The translations under genes and the position numbers were made by a program. From the IMG/VR virus record IMGVR_UViG_3300027985_000942, positions 1 to 41,603 of that record: DNA of 41,603 nt. One strand, 5' to 3'. Below, in pieces: positions 1 to 6,794 of the stretch (the stretch's first letter is position 1; each line of letters opens with the position of its first letter). The notes beneath the pieces are model-generated. The model made no database searches and had not been told where the DNA came from. It was given only the letters and a program-made list of their open reading frames with translations. This stretch comes from a virus.

Positions 1-144
1 CCCTACTGCATAACGCCTATTCAATAAAGCAGTACCGTTAATCATGTGATTGTGAAGCCTTGAACCTGATAATGTATCAATAACGTTCCTTTGACCTTCT
101 ATCCAATCAGTACCATCGAAACAATAATAATACCCCCCTCTTGT
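1..144. repeat. Terminal direct repeat, copy 1 (contig overlap)
   Basis: Bases 1-144 are identical to bases 41460-41603. The repeat lies inside a coding gene whose frame continues exactly across the join, far from the terminase genes. This is what a circular assembly with a residual overlap looks like, and it implies a unique length of 41,459 bases. A true short terminal repeat of a T7-type genome is the alternative, but a GpA-type terminase makes it less likely. Confidence 0.9.
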
Positions 145-429
145 AGCTTCAATTATTACTGGTTCATTATCCCCAATTACCCATATTTTGTAACGTCCGT
201 TAATGTATTTTACATGCTCGCAAGCCTTTTGCACCGTTGAAGGTGTACATTTGATTCTTTTAGAAATGGATCCTTTTGAGCCCTTAAAAAAATATCCAGT
301 TGTCATATCCTTACAATACAAATTACTAGCTACTTTACCACGTCCTTTATATTTTGGCGGTCTAGTTTTCTGATTACCAAACCACCAATCAGTTATTTTA
401 CCCCTATTTGGTGCAACGTTAGAGTGCAT
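1..429 (-). CDS. Three-module HTH-like DNA-binding protein, N-terminal part (gene crosses the contig junction)
   Basis: Reading starts at ATG 429-427, overlaps the end of the upstream XRE gene by 11 bases, stays open to base 1 and continues at 41459 down to a TAG at 41229, giving 219 residues in total. I see three modules of about 45 residues (roughly 37-84, 100-142, 167-216), each with two short beta-like stretches, a helix resembling S-I-x-x-x-x-C-x-x-S-T-V, and an ending like G-R-Y-x-V. This resembles the NUMOD/IENR-type DNA-binding repeats that accompany homing endonucleases, but no nuclease motif is present. The gene sits directly upstream of the helicase-methyltransferase gene, with an 8-base overlap. 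Function unknown; a DNA-binding regulator is inferred. Confidence 0.7.
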   Translation of the reverse strand, partial: MHSNVAPNRGKITDWWFGNQKTRPPKYKGRGKVASNLYCKDMTTGYFFKGSKGSISKRIKCTPSTVQKACEHVKYINGRYKIWVIGDNEPVIIEATRGGYYYCFDGTDWIEGQRNVIDTLSGSRLHNHMINGTALLNRRYAVG

Positions 430-634
430 TTAATCGCTCCTTAATCTGTTCCGAAGCGTCTGGGCATTCTTTGTCTAAAGATTCAAGTAAAAGTGTATAA
501 AGCGGTTTAACTTGTTTCTCTTCTGCCTTTTCCCAATTCTTAATTGATTTAGGAGTAACGTTTAAAAGATAAGCCATATCGTTTTGGGTTAATGCTTTTC
601 TAGTTCGCAACTCCTTGACTTGTTTACCTGTCAT
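419..634 (-). CDS. XRE/Cro-type helix-turn-helix regulator
   Basis: A 71-residue protein. Residues 5-37 fit a classical XRE helix-turn-helix: a first helix with K-x-L-R, then L-T-Q-x-D-M-A-x-L-L, V-T-x-K-S-I and a W-E close, followed by a short acidic/leucine tail. It overlaps the upstream gene by four bases (ATGA) and the downstream junction gene by 11, so it is translationally coupled in the early operon driven from the 1.8 kb promoter. It has no peptidase domain, so it is Cro-like or an accessory regulator rather than a full CI repressor. It is a candidate ligand for the TATTGCAATA palindromes, but the sequence does not prove that. Confidence 0.75.
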   Translation of the reverse strand: MTGKQVKELRTRKALTQNDMAYLLNVTPKSIKNWEKAEEKQVKPLYTLLLESLDKECPDASEQIKERLNAL

Positions 635-819
635 TTTCCCACCTCATTAAATGCCTTTTCCAATAGCTCCCTTTTTCTGTAAAGTTCGTGTATTTCATCA
701 CTTCCAATTTTACATTTAGAAATGATTCTGTCTAGTTGATTGATTTTTTTTAGCCATATGGCTTTCATGCACACCTCAACAACATTAACTGGTAATGCGT
801 AAACACCTGTATTTTCCAT
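631..819 (-). CDS. Small hypothetical phage protein (62 aa)
   Basis: Starts at ATG 819 behind a strong GGAGGAA site placed 7 bases upstream, which lies inside the end of the preceding gene. It stops in a 4-base ATGA overlap with the XRE gene. The C-terminal two thirds look helical, with regularly spaced Leu/Ile and a K-R-E-L-L-E-K stretch. I recognise no family. Its place directly before the XRE regulator in the early operon is the only functional hint. Confidence 0.65.
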   Translation of the reverse strand: MENTGVYALPVNVVEVCMKAIWLKKINQLDRIISKCKIGSDEIHELYRKRELLEKAFNEVGK

Positions 820-823
820 TTTT

Positions 824-1222
824 TTATTCCTCCATTCCTAAAACTTTAATTTGTTCTTTTGTTGCCAACCTTATATCTGAATAATCTGCAAATTCATATA
901 TTGAACCCCATGTGTCAGTAATATCTTTAGAGGTAACTTTGTCTACTTTGCAAACAGTTACTTGTTCTTTATCTGTAGTACTTATATAGATCATATCTCC
1001 TTTTTTAAACGGCTCTGGTAATGCTAGAAAATCGGCTTGTGTTATTTCTTGATATTCTGATTTTAAATAATCTTCTGCAAACCCTAGGGTCATATGTGGT
1101 TTTGCAACAAAAATGCATGGCGCATCTAATACAATATCTTTTCCCATATTGTTCCAATGATAACCCAGCCTAAATGCTTTCTCTTGAACTTCTTTACTAT
1201 TAACTAATTTGTAGTTTTCCAT
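824..1222 (-). CDS. Hypothetical phage protein (132 aa)
   Basis: A 132-residue acidic protein with no recognised domain. The first half has a G-Y-H-W and A-P-C-I-F-V pattern, and the second half, from about residue 70, looks like a small beta domain (D-M-I-Y-I-S, V-T-V-C-K-V-D-K-V). The start at 1222 is fixed by an AAGGAGAT site placed 5 bases upstream, which is itself preceded by a UUCG-capped hairpin. It ends 5 bases before the next start. It is probably an early host-interaction or accessory protein, which is inference from position only. Confidence 0.65.
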   Translation of the reverse strand: MENYKLVNSKEVQEKAFRLGYHWNNMGKDIVLDAPCIFVAKPHMTLGFAEDYLKSEYQEITQADFLALPEPFKKGDMIYISTTDKEQVTVCKVDKVTSKDITDTWGSIYEFADYSDIRLATKEQIKVLGMEE

Positions 1223-1227
1223 TTCCT

Positions 1228-1251
1228 ATCTCCTTATAGCCCCGAAGGGCT
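1228..1251 (-). promoter_or_regulatory. Hairpin plus Shine-Dalgarno unit, copy A
   Basis: On the minus strand AGCCC-TTCG-GGGCT forms a 5-bp stem with a UUCG tetraloop (1238-1251), followed after two bases by AAGGAGAT (1228-1235) and then the start at 1222. A near-identical unit precedes the next gene upstream in the operon (1503-1526). The lack of a U-run argues against a terminator; a role in mRNA processing or in exposing the ribosome site is inferred. Confidence 0.6.
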
Positions 1252-1267
1252 TAATTGTCACCCAATC

Positions 1268-1498
1268 TTAAATAAAATTATCCTCAATTGAGTTTGATAT
1301 AATTTTTACCTTAAATTTATCCCTATCAAGATCACAATAATTATCTAAATTCAGTGTTATACAAATAGGAACTTGAACGCCATCATTATTTTGGCTATAA
1401 ATTACTAAAAATTCTTTATCTGCTATAATAACTAAATCATTAACGGTAATCCTCATACCCATCATTTGGATTGATTTGATTATCCTTCTTTTTTCCAT
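1268..1498 (-). CDS. Hypothetical phage protein (76 aa)
   Basis: A 76-residue protein with a basic N-terminus (M-E-K-R-R-I-I-K) and alternating hydrophobic residues suggesting a small beta-rich fold (V-N-D-L-V-I-I-A, F-L-V-I-Y-S). No family recognised. The start at 1498 follows an AAGGAGAT site and a hairpin at 1503-1526. It is the second gene of the early operon beginning at the 1.8 kb promoter. Confidence 0.6.
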   Translation of the reverse strand: MEKRRIIKSIQMMGMRITVNDLVIIADKEFLVIYSQNNDGVQVPICITLNLDNYCDLDRDKFKVKIISNSIEDNFI

Positions 1499-1502
1499 TT
1501 TT

Positions 1503-1526
1503 ATCTCCTTATAGCCCCTAAGGGCT
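1503..1526 (-). promoter_or_regulatory. Hairpin plus Shine-Dalgarno unit, copy B
   Basis: The minus strand carries AGCCC-TTAG-GGGCT (1513-1526) followed by AAGGAGAT (1503-1510) ahead of the start at 1498. It matches copy A at 1228-1251 in stem, spacing and flanks (both are preceded by AATTA and followed by ATA), differing mainly in one loop base. Confidence 0.6.
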
Positions 1527-1533
1527 TAATTTA

Positions 1534-1773
1534 TTATAGATGTTTTAATAAGAAATCTTCTTCATATTCATATAAATCAAAAAAACCATGTTCTATACAA
1601 TAGGTTTTATTCCCCAATTCAATAGCTATAGATGAGTTTTCATTCTTTACCGAATCTATATTTATTGCATTAATACATTCAGTAAATGATCCAAAAAAGT
1701 TTTTACCTTGGTTATTGAACCAACCTAACACCCCAATAATTTGTTTTTTACTTAATAACTCTAATTTTTCCAT
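1534..1773 (-). CDS. Hypothetical phage protein (79 aa), first gene of the early operon
   Basis: The reading frame is open from 1791, but ATG 1773 is the better start: it follows AGGAGAT at 7 bases, whereas the upstream option is a TTG with no site. The 79-residue acidic protein contains W-F-N-N-Q-G-K and an E-Y-E-E-D-F ending, and matches no domain I know. It is the promoter-proximal gene behind the TTGCAA/TATAAT promoter at 1804-1832. Early promoter-proximal small genes in phages often encode host-takeover factors; that is only inference here. Confidence 0.6.
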   Translation of the reverse strand: MEKLELLSKKQIIGVLGWFNNQGKNFFGSFTECINAINIDSVKNENSSIAIELGNKTYCIEHGFFDLYEYEEDFLLKHL

Positions 1774-1803
1774 TTCTCTATCTCCTCTCAACCTTATATA
1801 ATA

Positions 1804-1834
1804 ATTATAGCATTGCTATATCATTATTGCAATA
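1804..1834 (-). promoter_or_regulatory. Early promoter with palindromic operators
   Basis: Minus-strand -35 TTGCAA (1832-1827), 17-bp spacer, -10 TATAAT (1809-1804). The -35 sits inside the perfect palindrome TATTGCAATA (1825-1834), and the inverted repeat TATAGCA-T-TGCTATA (1806-1820) covers the -10. The same design recurs at 7372-7402 and 12759-12789. It drives the operon that runs through the contig junction to the helicase-methyltransferase. Repressor binding is inferred. Confidence 0.75.
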
Positions 1835-1861
1835 GGTCAAAAGAAGATTTTTACACTTTTT

Positions 1862-3016
1862 TTACTTTATTTTTACTGTTCGTGATTCTTGCCCTATTTT
1901 TAAATAACCTTTTCTTTTTAAATACGAGAATGTCTGTTTGTCATTAAGCTCTAGCCATTTAATAAATGATAGTTTCCCAGTGACTTCTTTATCAAGTCCT
2001 ATTGACTCCCTAGCTGAATTTATCCGCCATTTGGCTATTGTGTCGCTTCCTATCATTAAGGAATCGTAATCTTTTAAATAAACGCTCATTGCGTCAAGGC
2101 AGTCTTTTTCCACAGATTCCCAATTCTTTTTTTGCTGTACCGCTTTTTTATATTCTTCTTTAATTTCTAATAATTTGTCCGCTAAATCTCCAGATACTGT
2201 TAAAAAGTCTTTTTTGATATCAGGGTACATTTGAACAATATCAGCTTGACAAATAGACAGTTCCTTAGGTGGTTTTCTTAGTCTTAGGTATTCTAGCATT
2301 TTACCTACAACGTTAAAAATCCTTTGTTGCCACTTTTTATCTTCGTCTATCTTCCAAACTTGAAATTCAGAGGTATTATACAATAATGGTAAATAACCTG
2401 TTTCAACCTCAAACAACCCCATACCGTACTGCATTTGAACATAGTGTTTTAAAGGGATTCCTTTCCAATCTGTTAGGTCAAAATCATATCCTTTTACAAG
2501 ACTGTCGCCTCTTTTAACTGATTCTTGCCTCGCTGATTTAGCCTCAACATAAAAAGGTTTTGATTTATCGACTGTAATTCCGTTTACTGTTACTTTACCA
2601 GCTCCCTCTTCCCCTAAATAAATCATATCAGGATGAACTACCATTCCATCGACAATATACTCTACATTATGCCTGAATAGTCCTACTTGGTGTTTTTCCG
2701 GGTCGGTTCGGTCTGACATTTCGTATAGCATTTTTTGTTTAATAAATTCCTTGGCTATTTCACTATCAAAAAAAGTCCTGATAAAAAGCTCTAAAGATTT
2801 ATTCTCTAAAAAATGCCCCATTTCCGCTGGTAAAGAGTAAGTCCATTCTTTGCCGTCTATTTTTTCGTAATATTTTGTTACTGCTGTATTATCATATCCT
2901 GCAAGTGATTCTGTTGGTTTTTCAGGATTAGGTATTAAAGCGGGAACATCACTCGCCCCCATTCTCATTTCCCTGGATTTTTCAAAATTAGTTATGTATG
3001 TGTAGTTTTGTATCAT
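1862..3016 (-). CDS. YqaJ-like viral recombinase / lambda-exonuclease family 5'-3' exonuclease
   Basis: 384 residues with the lambda-exo/YqaJ core: R-x-G-A-S-D at about 18-23, G-H-F-L-E at 67-71, an aspartate in V-D-G-M near 122, the catalytic E-x-K (V-E-A-K) near 157-161, and Q-M-Q-Y-G near 193. Family enzymes degrade one strand of dsDNA from an end so that a RecT/Beta-type protein can anneal the exposed strand. The likely partner is the RecT-like gene at 12943. The C-terminal 150 residues are helical and longer than in minimal members. It overlaps its upstream neighbour by four bases (ATGA) and is the last gene of its operon. Confidence 0.9.
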   Translation of the reverse strand: MIQNYTYITNFEKSREMRMGASDVPALIPNPEKPTESLAGYDNTAVTKYYEKIDGKEWTYSLPAEMGHFLENKSLELFIRTFFDSEIAKEFIKQKMLYEMSDRTDPEKHQVGLFRHNVEYIVDGMVVHPDMIYLGEEGAGKVTVNGITVDKSKPFYVEAKSARQESVKRGDSLVKGYDFDLTDWKGIPLKHYVQMQYGMGLFEVETGYLPLLYNTSEFQVWKIDEDKKWQQRIFNVVGKMLEYLRLRKPPKELSICQADIVQMYPDIKKDFLTVSGDLADKLLEIKEEYKKAVQQKKNWESVEKDCLDAMSVYLKDYDSLMIGSDTIAKWRINSARESIGLDKEVTGKLSFIKWLELNDKQTFSYLKRKGYLKIGQESRTVKIK

Positions 3017-3309
3017 TTATCAAATATCCCCAAACTTGGTTGATGACTATATCCTAAATCCTCATTACTTAAAATAGAATCTAGCTCCTTGGTGTCCGGT
3101 AAATCAATTATTTCCTGTTGGTCATAATAAAGATTTAATTCAATTTTTTTTATTTTTCCTGTAGGTTTTTTGTTAGCCTTAACATCATTAAAATAGGCTA
3201 CAACATCAATAATGTCCTGATCGTCAATTGTCATTGAAATTGTTGAACCTGTCCGGCTGTTACGCCCTATCTTACAATCTACCCCTGAAATTCTAGTTAT
3301 TGTTTTCAT
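3013..3309 (-). CDS. Hypothetical phage protein (98 aa), exonuclease neighbour
   Basis: 98 residues with a basic N-terminal part (K-I-G-R-N-S-R-T-G-S), then D-D-Q-D-I-I-D-V and E-L-N-L-Y-Y-D. No family recognised. ATGA overlaps on both sides lock it between a small 59-residue protein and the YqaJ exonuclease. A role alongside exonuclease or recombination is suggested only by position. Confidence 0.6.
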   Translation of the reverse strand: MKTITRISGVDCKIGRNSRTGSTISMTIDDQDIIDVVAYFNDVKANKKPTGKIKKIELNLYYDQQEIIDLPDTKELDSILSNEDLGYSHQPSLGIFDK

Positions 3310-3485
3310 ATGCCTTCCTTTTTTATTTCATCTATAATTTCTTGTATAACTTTTACCTTATTACCCCACCTGTTAAGCATTGTTTTGAATTCATCTAAAG
3401 CTTCTTGGGTATAAAGGTAATCTCCGTTAAAAACAGTTGCATCTATTGAATCGCATAAATTATCAAAATACTTCTTATGATCCAT
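3306..3485 (-). CDS. Small helical hypothetical protein (59 aa)
   Basis: A 59-residue frame from ATG 3485 to TGA 3306, behind an AAGGGGG site that lies in the end of the helicase gene. It overlaps the next start by four bases. The protein is charged and helical (E-A-L-D-E-F-K-T-M-L, V-I-Q-E-I-I-D-E-I-K-K). No family recognised. Tight packing and the good ribosome site support it as real. Confidence 0.6.
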   Translation of the reverse strand: MDHKKYFDNLCDSIDATVFNGDYLYTQEALDEFKTMLNRWGNKVKVIQEIIDEIKKEGI

Positions 3486-3486
3486 A

Positions 3487-5043
3487 CTACCCCCTTAACG
3501 CCTCTTCAAATAAAGATCTTCTAATTCCATTTGCAAATAACCCCTTTTGGATTATTTTTCTCTTTTCAAATATATCTATAGTTTCTAATTTCGCCTTTTC
3601 CTCTTTTTCTTTTTTTATTTCCTCCTGTATCTCTTTTTTAGCTTTATCAGTTCGTGATTGTATCTCATGTAATTGTCCATCTGTAGTTACTGCTATTAGT
3701 TCACCATCGACCACTGTCGGCAAGCTCCTGCCTCTTTTTTGATAACTAGGACAACCTGGTAACATGAGCCATAAAGGGCAGTGGCAAAATAAAATACATT
3801 CGCCTTTTTTCCAATTCTTACATCTTCTACAAGTACCTTCTTTTTTCCCATCTTCTGTTAAATCTGCATTACACCAATGACAATTAGTATTTTCGATTGA
3901 GTTATATACTCCACAATCTGGGCAAACCGTAAAAGGTGTTTCGTTGGTGTCTTGGTCTTTAATTTCCTCTCCATCTAAAGTCCATTTTCTTTCTGATGAT
4001 GGATGTCCGTGTATTATGGCATTTCCTGTATAATCGACAATAATACAATATTTTTTCCCTTGATATAGTCTTTCCCCCCTGCCTATAAATTGAGTCCATC
4101 TTATAGGGCTTTCGGTTCTACATGCCCATAGTACACCCCATAAACCCTTTATGCTTAAACCCTCTACGCCTATCCCAACCGTAGACAATCCATTTATAGA
4201 TTGATTATCTATTCCTTTTAATATCCTTTTTCTTTCGTGTTTTGGCATTCCTTCGCTATGAACATGCTCAAAATTCCATCCCGCTTTGCAGAATATTTCT
4301 TTAATTAGATTAGCTTGCTCAAATGTTGCACATGGAACTATAACAGGTCTGCCATTAAATAATCTTTCATAATCGTTAACCATATCGCCATAAATTGTGG
4401 TTTTTCCTAATAACCTAGCCTGTTTTTTCATGTCGTAGTTTTCATCTAATATTGGAATTTCAAAATCTTTTAAATAATTTTTTGGTTCTATTAAAATAGA
4501 CTCTGTTATATACCCTTTTTCAATTGCCATTTTTTTTGTAATGGTCTGAAATGTTTCTTGAATATAAGGCCTGAAAGTTTCACCAGAAATATGATATAAA
4601 GTTGCTGTTAATCCTAGAATAGTGGCATTATGGAAAAAATCACATATAGATTTAATTGTAGGACTTAATAAATGTTGCATTTCATCCACTACAATAACAT
4701 CTGGGTAAATATTTTTATCTATTAAATTTAAAATACCAATCAAAGACTGAAACATGCAAACATAAACCTTTCTATTGGCTCCCCTTATCCCCTCATCATT
4801 AACATATCCGGGATTAAGTCCATGTTCAGATAATTCTTCCAACCATTGTCCATGGATTTCAATTTGAGGTACTAAAACAAAGATCGTTTGATTTAGCTTT
4901 ATTCTGTCCTCAATAATACGTGTCGTTGTTAAAGTTTTACCTGTTCCGCACGGTGCGATATAAGCTGAATTGATTTTTTTATTTAAAAACTTGTTAGCTA
5001 TTTCTCTGGCTTGCTGTTGTTCTGGGTATAGTTTTTTACTCAA
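3487..5043 (-). CDS. DEAD/DEAH-box superfamily 2 helicase with C-terminal zinc fingers
   Basis: 518 residues. Walker A (A-P-C-G-T-G-K-T) at 30-37, DExH-like D-E-M-Q near 124, motif III G-L-T-A-T near 146, and motif VI Q-F-I-G-R-G-E-R near 318 define an SF2 ATPase of the UvsW/RAD3-like phage group. The C-terminal quarter has two cysteine clusters (C-x2-C with C-x2-C near 370-391, then C-R-R-C with further cysteines near 404-430) that probably bind zinc. It overlaps the HNH gene upstream by four bases. Roles in replication, recombination or DNA remodelling are family-level inference. Confidence 0.88.
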   Translation of the reverse strand: MSKKLYPEQQQAREIANKFLNKKINSAYIAPCGTGKTLTTTRIIEDRIKLNQTIFVLVPQIEIHGQWLEELSEHGLNPGYVNDEGIRGANRKVYVCMFQSLIGILNLIDKNIYPDVIVVDEMQHLLSPTIKSICDFFHNATILGLTATLYHISGETFRPYIQETFQTITKKMAIEKGYITESILIEPKNYLKDFEIPILDENYDMKKQARLLGKTTIYGDMVNDYERLFNGRPVIVPCATFEQANLIKEIFCKAGWNFEHVHSEGMPKHERKRILKGIDNQSINGLSTVGIGVEGLSIKGLWGVLWACRTESPIRWTQFIGRGERLYQGKKYCIIVDYTGNAIIHGHPSSERKWTLDGEEIKDQDTNETPFTVCPDCGVYNSIENTNCHWCNADLTEDGKKEGTCRRCKNWKKGECILFCHCPLWLMLPGCPSYQKRGRSLPTVVDGELIAVTTDGQLHEIQSRTDKAKKEIQEEIKKEKEEKAKLETIDIFEKRKIIQKGLFANGIRRSLFEEALRG

Positions 5044-5693
5044 TTTATTTTAGCTCCTTTAGAAAGATTATCAAACTTCCATAATGGTTGAAGGTTGGTA
5101 TAATGAAAACATTTTTTTTGCTCTTCGATATCAGTTAAATTAAAACTAATGCATGGCATTATGTGGTCTATATGCCATTCTCCATGATTTTCCCATGACA
5201 TTCCATCATAAAATAAAGACTCTATGTATTGTCTTGCATAATCAAGTGAACATCCTAATAACTCAGTAGTACTTTTGCTTTTTTTCGCGTCTTGATTCTT
5301 TAAAGAATTTAATATTCTTCTAGATATTGTTTTTTTTAATTTTACATGCAAATTTTTCTTAACATACAAAGACTGTTTTTTTAAAATATTCTTTTTGTTA
5401 TTTTTATAATACTTATCTCTTATTATTTTATGAGCTTCTTTGTTTTTTATATACCACTCTTTATGGTAATTAGAAATTTTATATTTATTATTTTTTGTGT
5501 AATCTGCGTTTATTTTTTTTGCTTTTTCTAAATTATCTAGTTTCCATTGTTTTTTTCTTTTTATTTCACAATCAATGCACGTCCACGATATTCCAAAACT
5601 GCATCCTTTTGCAATTGTAAAAAACTCAAAATTTTTTACAGTGCCACATTTTTTGCATTTCCTAATTTTATTATTTATATCTTGATACTTCAT
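5040..5693 (-). CDS. HNH endonuclease, probably free-standing homing type
   Basis: 217 residues from ATG 5693 (GGGGTG site just upstream; a GTG at 5705 is the alternative). The N-terminus has a zinc knuckle (C-K-K-C ... C-I-D-C), the middle is strikingly Lys/Asn-rich, and the C-terminus has the HNH core: W-H-I-D-H-I-M-P, then C-F-H-Y-T-N-L-Q-P-L and N-L-S-K-G. The base composition is visibly more AT-rich than the flanking helicase. A possible private promoter (5766-5794) and inverted repeats lie directly upstream, consistent with a mobile insertion between two nuclease/helicase genes. Confidence 0.85.
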   Translation of the reverse strand: MKYQDINNKIRKCKKCGTVKNFEFFTIAKGCSFGISWTCIDCEIKRKKQWKLDNLEKAKKINADYTKNNKYKISNYHKEWYIKNKEAHKIIRDKYYKNNKKNILKKQSLYVKKNLHVKLKKTISRRILNSLKNQDAKKSKSTTELLGCSLDYARQYIESLFYDGMSWENHGEWHIDHIMPCISFNLTDIEEQKKCFHYTNLQPLWKFDNLSKGAKIN

Positions 5694-5749
5694 ATCACAC
5701 CCCACGAAAGTGTTTATTTAGGTACTCAAAGTTCGTGGCTTCTTTCCCT

Positions 5750-5794
5750 ATAATGTAATAATAACATTATATTTATTATCTAACAATACCCCAA
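5750..5794 (-). promoter_or_regulatory. Candidate promoter and inverted repeat ahead of the HNH gene
   Basis: Minus-strand TTGGGG (5794-5789), 17-bp spacer, TATAAT (5771-5766). The inverted repeat ATAATGT-N7-ACATTAT (5750-5770) overlaps the -10. A second inverted repeat, CCACGAA/TTCGTGG, flanks about 25 bases immediately before the HNH start. The -35 is only a partial match, so promoter strength is uncertain. Confidence 0.45.
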
Positions 5795-6156
5795 TGGATT
5801 AAAATTCCTTTGCATTGTTCTAAAGACCTTACAATAGCATAAGGTATAAATGTTTTTTTACAATTACTTTCAAATATAATTTGACCCTTAGACTGTTTGC
5901 CTTTATCTGTTTTAAGCTCTATGCAAAATGCTTTACCGTTTTGCAATATAATTAGATCGCTGATTCCGGGCAAAAAACCCATTTTTCCCATAAAACCATT
6001 TATCATAAAAACTGTTTTTTGTGGTACTTTGAACATAGATAACACCATATTAGTACCTTCTGACATTGGAGCAAAAAATATAAAATTGTTTTTATTTGCA
6101 ATAACTGAAAGATACCCTATTATTGCTTGCTGTAATTGACTTTCTGTCATTGTCAT
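5776..6156 (-). CDS. VRR-NUC domain nuclease
   Basis: 126 residues from ATG 6156, chosen because AAGGAG lies just upstream; the frame is open further but overlaps the neighbour. The core follows the VRR-NUC (PD-(D/E)xK) pattern: G-I-S-D-L-I-I near 80, C-I-E-L-K about 15 residues later, and G-K-Q-S-K-G-Q next to it. Phage members of this family are small stand-alone nucleases, often found beside helicases; Holliday-junction or flap cleavage is known for relatives. Here it lies next to the SF2 helicase and HNH genes. Confidence 0.85.
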   Translation of the reverse strand: MTMTESQLQQAIIGYLSVIANKNNFIFFAPMSEGTNMVLSMFKVPQKTVFMINGFMGKMGFLPGISDLIILQNGKAFCIELKTDKGKQSKGQIIFESNCKKTFIPYAIVRSLEQCKGILIHWGIVR

Positions 6157-6268
6157 TCTTCTCCTTTCTCTCCAACATTTTACGCATTTTTTCATTTAAT
6201 AAACATTCATCGTAATCGCATTGACCTGCGGAATTTCCCGGACAATTTAATTCAGTACAATTTGCCAT
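6092..6268 (-). CDS. Small cysteine-rich protein (58 aa)
   Basis: ATG 6268 follows GGAGAG at about 9 bases. The 58-residue product begins M-A-N-C and has C-x4-C ... C-x4-C-type cysteines within the first 30 residues (N-C-T-E-L-N-C-P, G-Q-C-D-Y-D-E-C), suggesting a single zinc or disulfide knuckle, then a basic tail. It overlaps the VRR-NUC gene by about 65 bases in another frame, so its exact end relative to coupling is notable. No family assigned. Confidence 0.55.
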   Translation of the reverse strand: MANCTELNCPGNSAGQCDYDECLLNEKMRKMLERKEKNDNDRKSITASNNRVSFSYCK

Positions 6269-6794
6269 GTAGTTCTTCTCTCCCATCATTGTATAAAGTT
6301 TTTGCCTTAATATGGCTTTCAATGTCAATATTGTTTTCATTGCAGTAAAAAACTAAAAAATTAACTATAAAGCTTAGTTGACTGTATTTTGGATCAGTGA
6401 GTGATAAGTCGCAAACCAGTAACACTAAAGAACAAAATATTTTATTCCAACTGTCAATTTGGCCATGAGTAATATTCTCTAAAACTATCTCTATTTCGTA
6501 ATGACTTGCAAAATTATAGAGTCTTATTATTATGTCGGCCAATTCATCTTCAAACGTGCCTAAATAATGACCTTTAAAATATTGTTCAAAATCAGTTTTT
6601 TCGTATTTCTCCAACACTTCTGATATAGTAAATCCTAGCCCTTTTGATTTAGCTGTATTACCTATTCGGAATTCCTCATACGCTTCGCCGATCTCTGAAA
6701 CAATACCCATTATATGATCTTCTACTGTTTCGTGTGATTGATAAAATCCATGCTCTATTGCTATCTGATACATTTGTTTTTGGTTAATGTTCAT
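6252..6794 (-). CDS. MazG-like nucleoside triphosphate pyrophosphohydrolase
   Basis: 180 residues with the all-alpha NTP-PPase signature: S-E-I-G-E-A-Y-E-E at 33-41, F-E-D-E-L-A-D-I-I-I-R-L near 97-108 for the metal-binding E/D cluster, and a C-terminal K-x3-Y-N-D-G-R substrate-side motif. The family hydrolyses (d)NTPs to NMP plus pyrophosphate. Phage copies are thought to adjust nucleotide pools or lower ppGpp signalling. About 30 extra residues separate the two motif blocks compared with minimal MazG domains. It overlaps the genes on either side, so it is co-translated. Confidence 0.85.
   Translation of the reverse strand: MNINQKQMYQIAIEHGFYQSHETVEDHIMGIVSEIGEAYEEFRIGNTAKSKGLGFTISEVLEKYEKTDFEQYFKGHYLGTFEDELADIIIRLYNFASHYEIEIVLENITHGQIDSWNKIFCSLVLLVCDLSLTDPKYSQLSFIVNFLVFYCNENNIDIESHIKAKTLYNDGREELHGKLY

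Noticed and set aside
1-144. A true T7-like direct terminal repeat
   Set aside because: It lies within a coding gene in the early operon, far from the terminase, and the frame joins perfectly. Assembly overlap is simpler.
5040-5693. Stop-codon reassignment as an explanation of several broken genes
   Set aside because: TAA, TAG and TGA all end genes in tight ATGA or TAATG overlaps, and the breaks are frameshifts rather than in-frame stops.
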